From: Arthrobacter cryoconiti
GTDB taxonomy: Bacteria; Actinomycetota; Actinomycetes; Actinomycetales; Micrococcaceae
Reading direction: 5' to 3'
NCBI RefSeq assembly: GCF_020905375.1
Contig: NZ_JAJJBU010000031.1
Span: 1-64,000, forward strand
Length of the DNA stretch: 64,000 nt
The notes under the pieces are model-generated. The model was not told the DNA's origin, ran no database searches, and saw only the letters and a list, made by a program, of their open reading frames with translations. Every line of letters starts with the position of its first letter. Within the stretch, counting starts at the first letter, position 1. Both the position numbers and the translations under genes were made by a program. This document shows positions 63,543-64,000 of the stretch, in pieces.

Positions 63543-64000
<458 letters not shown>

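Overview
The window looks like a core-chromosome segment of an actinobacterium of the Micrococcaceae (Arthrobacter/Renibacterium-like). Supporting signs are the actinobacterial gene set (whiA, OpcA, a CoaE-GrpB fusion, a DUF3516 helicase, a SufR-SufB-SufD-Rieske-SufC-SufT operon, a DUF3099 protein), many GTG starts, short 4-bp ATGA gene overlaps, and a GC content that by eye is only moderately high for the phylum. The species cannot be fixed from the sequence alone. No tRNA, rRNA, insertion sequence, prophage or CRISPR array was recognised.

Layout. Positions 1-920 hold no gene I can support. Next come a PiT phosphate permease with a small membrane partner, a thioesterase divergent from polA, an Eis-like acetyltransferase, a lone FetB-type permease, rpsA, a small unknown protein, a YigZ protein, the coaE-grpB fusion, a DUF4190 membrane protein and uvrB (0.9-15 kb). 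A minus-strand helicase-acetyltransferase-peptidase group follows (15.1-19.5 kb). After it lie a heterodimeric ABC exporter with its GntR regulator, then uvrA, an acyltransferase, uvrC, and the rapZ-yvcK-whiA trio (19.7-32.9 kb). All three UvrABC excision-repair genes are therefore inside about 17 kb.

Central metabolism fills 33-46 kb. The plus strand carries sodA, then gap-pgk-tpiA-secG. The minus strand carries a pentose-phosphate operon, tkt-tal-pgi-zwf-opcA-pgl, that ends convergently against secG at a perfect 20-bp hairpin. Haem-A and respiratory biogenesis follow: ctaB on plus, then ctaA and an ABC transporter pair on minus. The Fe-S assembly operon sufR-sufB-sufD-Rieske-sufC-sufT (50.1-55.2 kb) has no cysteine desulfurase or SufU scaffold in it. 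From memory, much of this order (uvrC-rapZ-yvcK-whiA, gap-pgk-tpiA-secG, the pentose-phosphate genes, ctaB, suf) matches Mycobacterium tuberculosis.

The right end has an acyl-CoA-ligase/thiolase pair facing a bioY-bioM-bioN ECF biotin transporter operon, an ABC-F ATPase, a SURF1 / zinc-ribbon-like / DUF3099 operon, and the start of a fabG/mabA-type reductase cut by the window edge.

Most of the window is ordinary housekeeping DNA. The points I would look at again are: the BioYMN plus ligase/thiolase cluster, which recalls the Bacillus subtilis yhfU-yhfT-yhfS operon, and the loss of one catalytic cysteine in its thiolase; a recurring pattern of short tandem duplications at gene ends and leaders, two of which place stop codons in all three frames; and several candidate control sites (a LexA box at uvrA, an iron box at sufR, a GntR-type palindrome at the ABC exporter, paired hairpins between pgk and tpiA).
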